DNA of 64,000 nt. Source: Gilliamella apicola (lineage in GTDB: Bacteria; Pseudomonadota; Gammaproteobacteria; Enterobacterales; Orbaceae). The first letter of the stretch is position 1. Every line of letters starts with the position of its first letter. Of this stretch, positions 62,113-64,000 are shown piece by piece. The notes below the pieces were generated by a model. The model was not told the DNA's origin, did not search any database, and saw only the letters and a program-made list of their open reading frames with translations. Location: contig NZ_QGLP01000004.1 of assembly GCF_003202915.1 (NCBI RefSeq), positions 186,001-250,000 on the forward strand. Direction: 5' to 3'. The position numbers and the translations under genes were made by a program.

Positions 62113-62189
62113 TGGCGCACCCGAAGGGATTCGAACCCCTGACCGCTCGGTTCGAAGCCGAGTGCTCTATCCAGCTGAGCTACGGATGC
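62113..62189 (-). tRNA. tRNA-Arg, anticodon TCG
   Basis: 77-base cloverleaf on the minus strand with encoded CCA. Acceptor GCATCCG pairs with CGGGTGC (one T-G). The anticodon stem CTCGG/CCGAG encloses the loop CTTCGAA, so the anticodon is TCG (decodes CGA and CGG by wobble). The arginine identity elements A20 and C35 are present, and the T-arm is GGTTCGAATCC. It is about 90 percent like the two neighbouring Arg(ACG) copies. Confidence 0.95.
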
Positions 62190-62208
62190 TTGTAAGTTCG
62201 TAAAAAAA

Positions 62209-62285
62209 TGGTGCATCCGAAGGGATTCGAACCCCTGACCGCCCGGTTCGTAGCCGGGTACTCTATCCAGCTGAGCTACGGATGC
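62209..62285 (-). tRNA. tRNA-Arg, anticodon ACG
   Basis: 77-base cloverleaf with encoded CCA. Acceptor GCATCCG/CGGATGC is fully paired; anticodon arm CCCGG-CTACGAA-CCGGG gives anticodon ACG (read as ICG after deamination). Very close to E. coli argVYZQ-encoded tRNA. It is a tandem copy of the next gene. Confidence 0.97.
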
Positions 62286-62302
62286 ACATTAGGTTTTTAA
62301 AA

Positions 62303-62379
62303 TGGTGCATCCGAAGGGATTCGAACCCCTGACCGCCCGGTTCGTAGCCGGGTACTCTATCCAGCTGAGCTACGGATGC
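62303..62379 (-). tRNA. tRNA-Arg, anticodon ACG
   Basis: Identical in sequence over its 77 bases to the copy at 62209-62285, with encoded CCA. It lies between that copy and tRNA-Ser, in the tandem order known from E. coli serV-argVYZQ. Confidence 0.97.
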
Positions 62380-62396
62380 ATATTTTAATTTAAAAA

Positions 62397-62489
62397 TGGC
62401 GGTGAGAGAGGGATTCGAACCCTCGATGCAGCTTTTGACCGCATACTCCCTTAGCAGGGGAGCGCCTTCAGCCTCTCGGCCATCTCACC
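62397..62489 (-). tRNA. tRNA-Ser, anticodon GCT
   Basis: 93-base gene with the long variable arm typical of serine tRNAs and encoded CCA. The anticodon loop reads CTGCTAA, giving GCT (decodes AGC/AGU). It is almost identical to E. coli serV. It stands just downstream of csrA and its hairpin, and first in the tRNA array. Confidence 0.97.
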
Positions 62490-62493
62490 AAAA

Positions 62494-62528
62494 CATTATG
62501 ACTTTGCCTTAACGACAAAATCATAATG
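62494..62528 (-). terminator. Terminator-like hairpin between csrA and tRNA-Ser
   Basis: A 13-bp stem with one wobble (62494-62506 with 62516-62528) and 9-base loop, followed on the minus strand by TTTT. It stands about 85 bases after the csrA stop and just before tRNA-Ser, so it likely ends the csrA transcript. Confidence 0.7.
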
Positions 62529-62612
62529 TGTGGCGCACATATTACGTTCTCCAAAAAATAAGTCAAACATTTTTTTGCGAACACGTGCTGGTTGTTTATT
62601 TAGTACCCAATA

Positions 62613-62813
62613 TTACTCTTTGGGTTGAACTATTTCATCAACTTTGTCTTGCGATTGATGAATTCTGTTGTAGATCTCTTCTCTATGAATAGAAACTTCT
62701 TTAGGTGCGTTAATACCGACTCTGACCTGATTACCTTTTACGCCCAAGACGGTAATAACAACATCGTCACCGATGATAAGTGTTTCACCTATTCTCCTAG
62801 TTAAAATTAACAT
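62613..62813 (-). CDS. csrA: Carbon storage regulator CsrA
   Basis: Small dimeric RNA-binding regulator that binds GGA motifs in mRNA leaders. 66 residues (E. coli 61, extra at the C-terminus). The N-terminal [18 protein letters not shown] and [18 protein letters not shown] are typical; RNA-contact residues Leu4 and Arg44-type are conserved. Start: ATG at 62813 with TAGGAGAT ribosome site. It is downstream of alaS and upstream of a tRNA array, as in E. coli. Confidence 0.97.
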   Translation of the reverse strand: MLILTRRIGETLIIGDDVVITVLGVKGNQVRVGINAPKEVSIHREEIYNRIHQSQDKVDEIVQPKE

Positions 62814-62954
62814 TAGATCTCCTAATATCAGTTAAGTATATATCCAAACAATTTTAAGATATAGCTTCGTCAGCCCCCCATCGGATAAGGCAAAAAGACG
62901 GAATTTTACAGAAATACACTAATGCCTAATTAAACAACACAGGAGTATTTCTGG

Positions 62955-64000
62955 CTAACTTGCTTGTAATTTATGACTGATTTCCTTTTTTACAGAAGAT
63001 AAAGCTTCTGGTAACGCCGAAAGATCCATTCCACCTGCTTGAGCGAAATCAGGCCGCCCACCGCCTTTACCACCTACTTTTAATGCTAATTGAGATACTA
63101 ATTCGCCAGCTTTAACAATGTTTAATAAATCATTGGTTACACCAGCTGCTAAATTAATTTTGCCATCATTGACAGCAGCCAAAATAATTACACCACTTTT
63201 TAATTGATTTTTCAGATCATCAATCATTGTACGTAACATTTTGGCTTCGACGTTATCGACTTTAGCAATTAGTAAGTTTTTATTATTAATTTTTTCACAT
63301 TGATTAAGCAACTGCCCACTTTGTTGGCTAGCTTGTTCAGCTTTCAACCGTTCAATTGCTTTCTCTAATGTTTTGGTTTGATCGAGCAGCTGTTCAATTC
63401 TTGATAAAACAGCTGATTTATCACTTTTAACCATAAAACCAATTTGGTTTAATAAATTGGATTCATGGTGGATATATTCCATCGCATTTTGACCTGATGT
63501 AGCTTCAATACGACGTACTCCTGATGCAATACTCGACTCAGAAATAATTTTAAAGAGACCTATATCTCCAGTTCTATCAACATGGGTACCACCACAAAGT
63601 TCAATAGAAAAATCACCCATGGTTAATACTCTAACGATATCTTCGTATTTTTCACCAAATAGTGCCATGGCACCTTTATTTTTAGCTTCATCAATAGGCA
63701 TTAATTCTATGTCTACCAACAAGTTTCGTCGAATTTGCTGATTAACTAAATTTTCTATTTCGACAATTTGTTCTGGTGTAATGGCTTGATTATGTGAAAA
63801 GTCAAACCGAAGATAACTGTCGTTAACTAAAGAACCTTTTTGATGTACATGGTTACCTAAAATACTTTGTAAAGCTGCTTGTAATAAATGTGTTGCTGAA
63901 TGATTACGGCGAATACGTTCGCGTATTTCTACATCAATTGCAGCGGTTACTACATCTCCAACTTTTAATGAACCTTTGGTAACTTTACCTATGTGGCCAA
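62955..64000 (-). CDS. alaS: Alanine--tRNA ligase, C-terminal part (5'-truncated by window edge)
   Basis: The last ~348 codons of AlaRS. The frame is open to the right window edge; the region from 63723 to 64000 translates as GHIGKVTKGSLKVGDVV and IRRNHSATHLLQAAL, so the Met at 63722 is internal and not a start. Editing-domain zinc residues are His-His in HSATH and Cys and His in ELCGGTHVD. The C-Ala domain with the GGGRPDFAQAGG motif ends the protein. About 140 bases separate it from csrA. Confidence 0.97.
   Translation of the reverse strand, partial: GHIGKVTKGSLKVGDVVTAAIDVEIRERIRRNHSATHLLQAALQSILGNHVHQKGSLVNDSYLRFDFSHNQAITPEQIVEIENLVNQQIRRNLLVDIELMPIDEAKNKGAMALFGEKYEDIVRVLTMGDFSIELCGGTHVDRTGDIGLFKIISESSIASGVRRIEATSGQNAMEYIHHESNLLNQIGFMVKSDKSAVLSRIEQLLDQTKTLEKAIERLKAEQASQQSGQLLNQCEKINNKNLLIAKVDNVEAKMLRTMIDDLKNQLKSGVIILAAVNDGKINLAAGVTNDLLNIVKAGELVSQLALKVGGKGGGRPDFAQAGGMDLSALPEALSSVKKEISHKLQAS

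Noticed and set aside
62955-63722. A separate 255-residue gene starting at 63722
   Set aside because: Frame continues without stop to the window end with clear AlaRS sequence; the Met/Leu there is internal.

Overview
The window is a chromosomal stretch of an AT-rich gammaproteobacterium. Almost every housekeeping protein aligns closely, by recall, with its Escherichia coli counterpart, and several gene neighbourhoods match E. coli: thrABC, nrdR-ribD, the whole mraZ-to-lpxC division/wall cluster, yggX-mltC, focA-pflB-pflA and alaS-csrA-tRNA-Ser-tRNA-Arg. Low GC, several PTS systems and a fermentative profile suggest a host-associated fermenter such as the Orbaceae (Gilliamella-like) or a relative. 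The genus is an inference, not something the sequence proves.

Layout. 1-4.75 kb: threonine biosynthesis (thrA cut by the left edge, thrB, thrC) and a terminator. 4.87-7 kb: nrdR, ribD and an unknown small protein. 7.1-10.7 kb: a decaying sugar-PTS locus. On the minus strand lie a broken GatY/KbaY-type aldolase, a full-length FruA-like IIBC that has lost its phosphorylated cysteine, and a broken fructose-type EIIA. On the plus strand, divergently, lie a broken DeoR-type regulator and a broken PfkB-type kinase joined by a deletion. 10.9-16 kb: hemW, yeaD, rplY, zwf-pgl. 16.2-34.3 kb: the complete dcw cluster of sixteen genes, preceded by 10-bp phased MraZ-type boxes and closed by a terminator after lpxC. 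Then yfbR. 35-40 kb (minus): a four-gene dicarboxylate/citrate module: 2HCT transporter, malic enzyme, CitA/DcuS-type sensor kinase, CitB/DcuR-type regulator. 40.3-41.8 kb: an unknown lipoprotein and a WaaY-like LPS-core kinase.

42-48.7 kb: an intact polyol/ketose operon: GntR/UTRA regulator, class II aldolase, galactitol-type PTS IIA, IIB and IIC, FGGY kinase and Zn-dependent dehydrogenase, with a cluster of 10-bp repeats in front as a likely operator. 48.7-53 kb: small membrane protein, histidine phosphatase, GIY-YIG protein, srkA, engB, argD. 53.2-54.6 kb: yggX-mltC. 54.7-59 kb: formate channel, pyruvate formate-lyase and its activase (anaerobic mixed-acid fermentation). 59-61.3 kb: EamA transporter and serS. 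61.3-62.1 kb: about 800 bases without a gene but with a G-tract cluster. 62.1-64 kb (minus): alaS (cut by the right edge), csrA, tRNA-Ser(GCU), two tRNA-Arg(ACG) and one tRNA-Arg(UCG).

Together the genes describe a cell that ferments sugars and organic acids: PTS import, the oxidative pentose-phosphate entry (zwf-pgl), malic enzyme feeding pyruvate, and PflB splitting pyruvate with FocA exporting formate. One PTS locus has been lost recently while a second, partly analogous one is intact. I see no CRISPR array, insertion sequence, prophage or replication origin.
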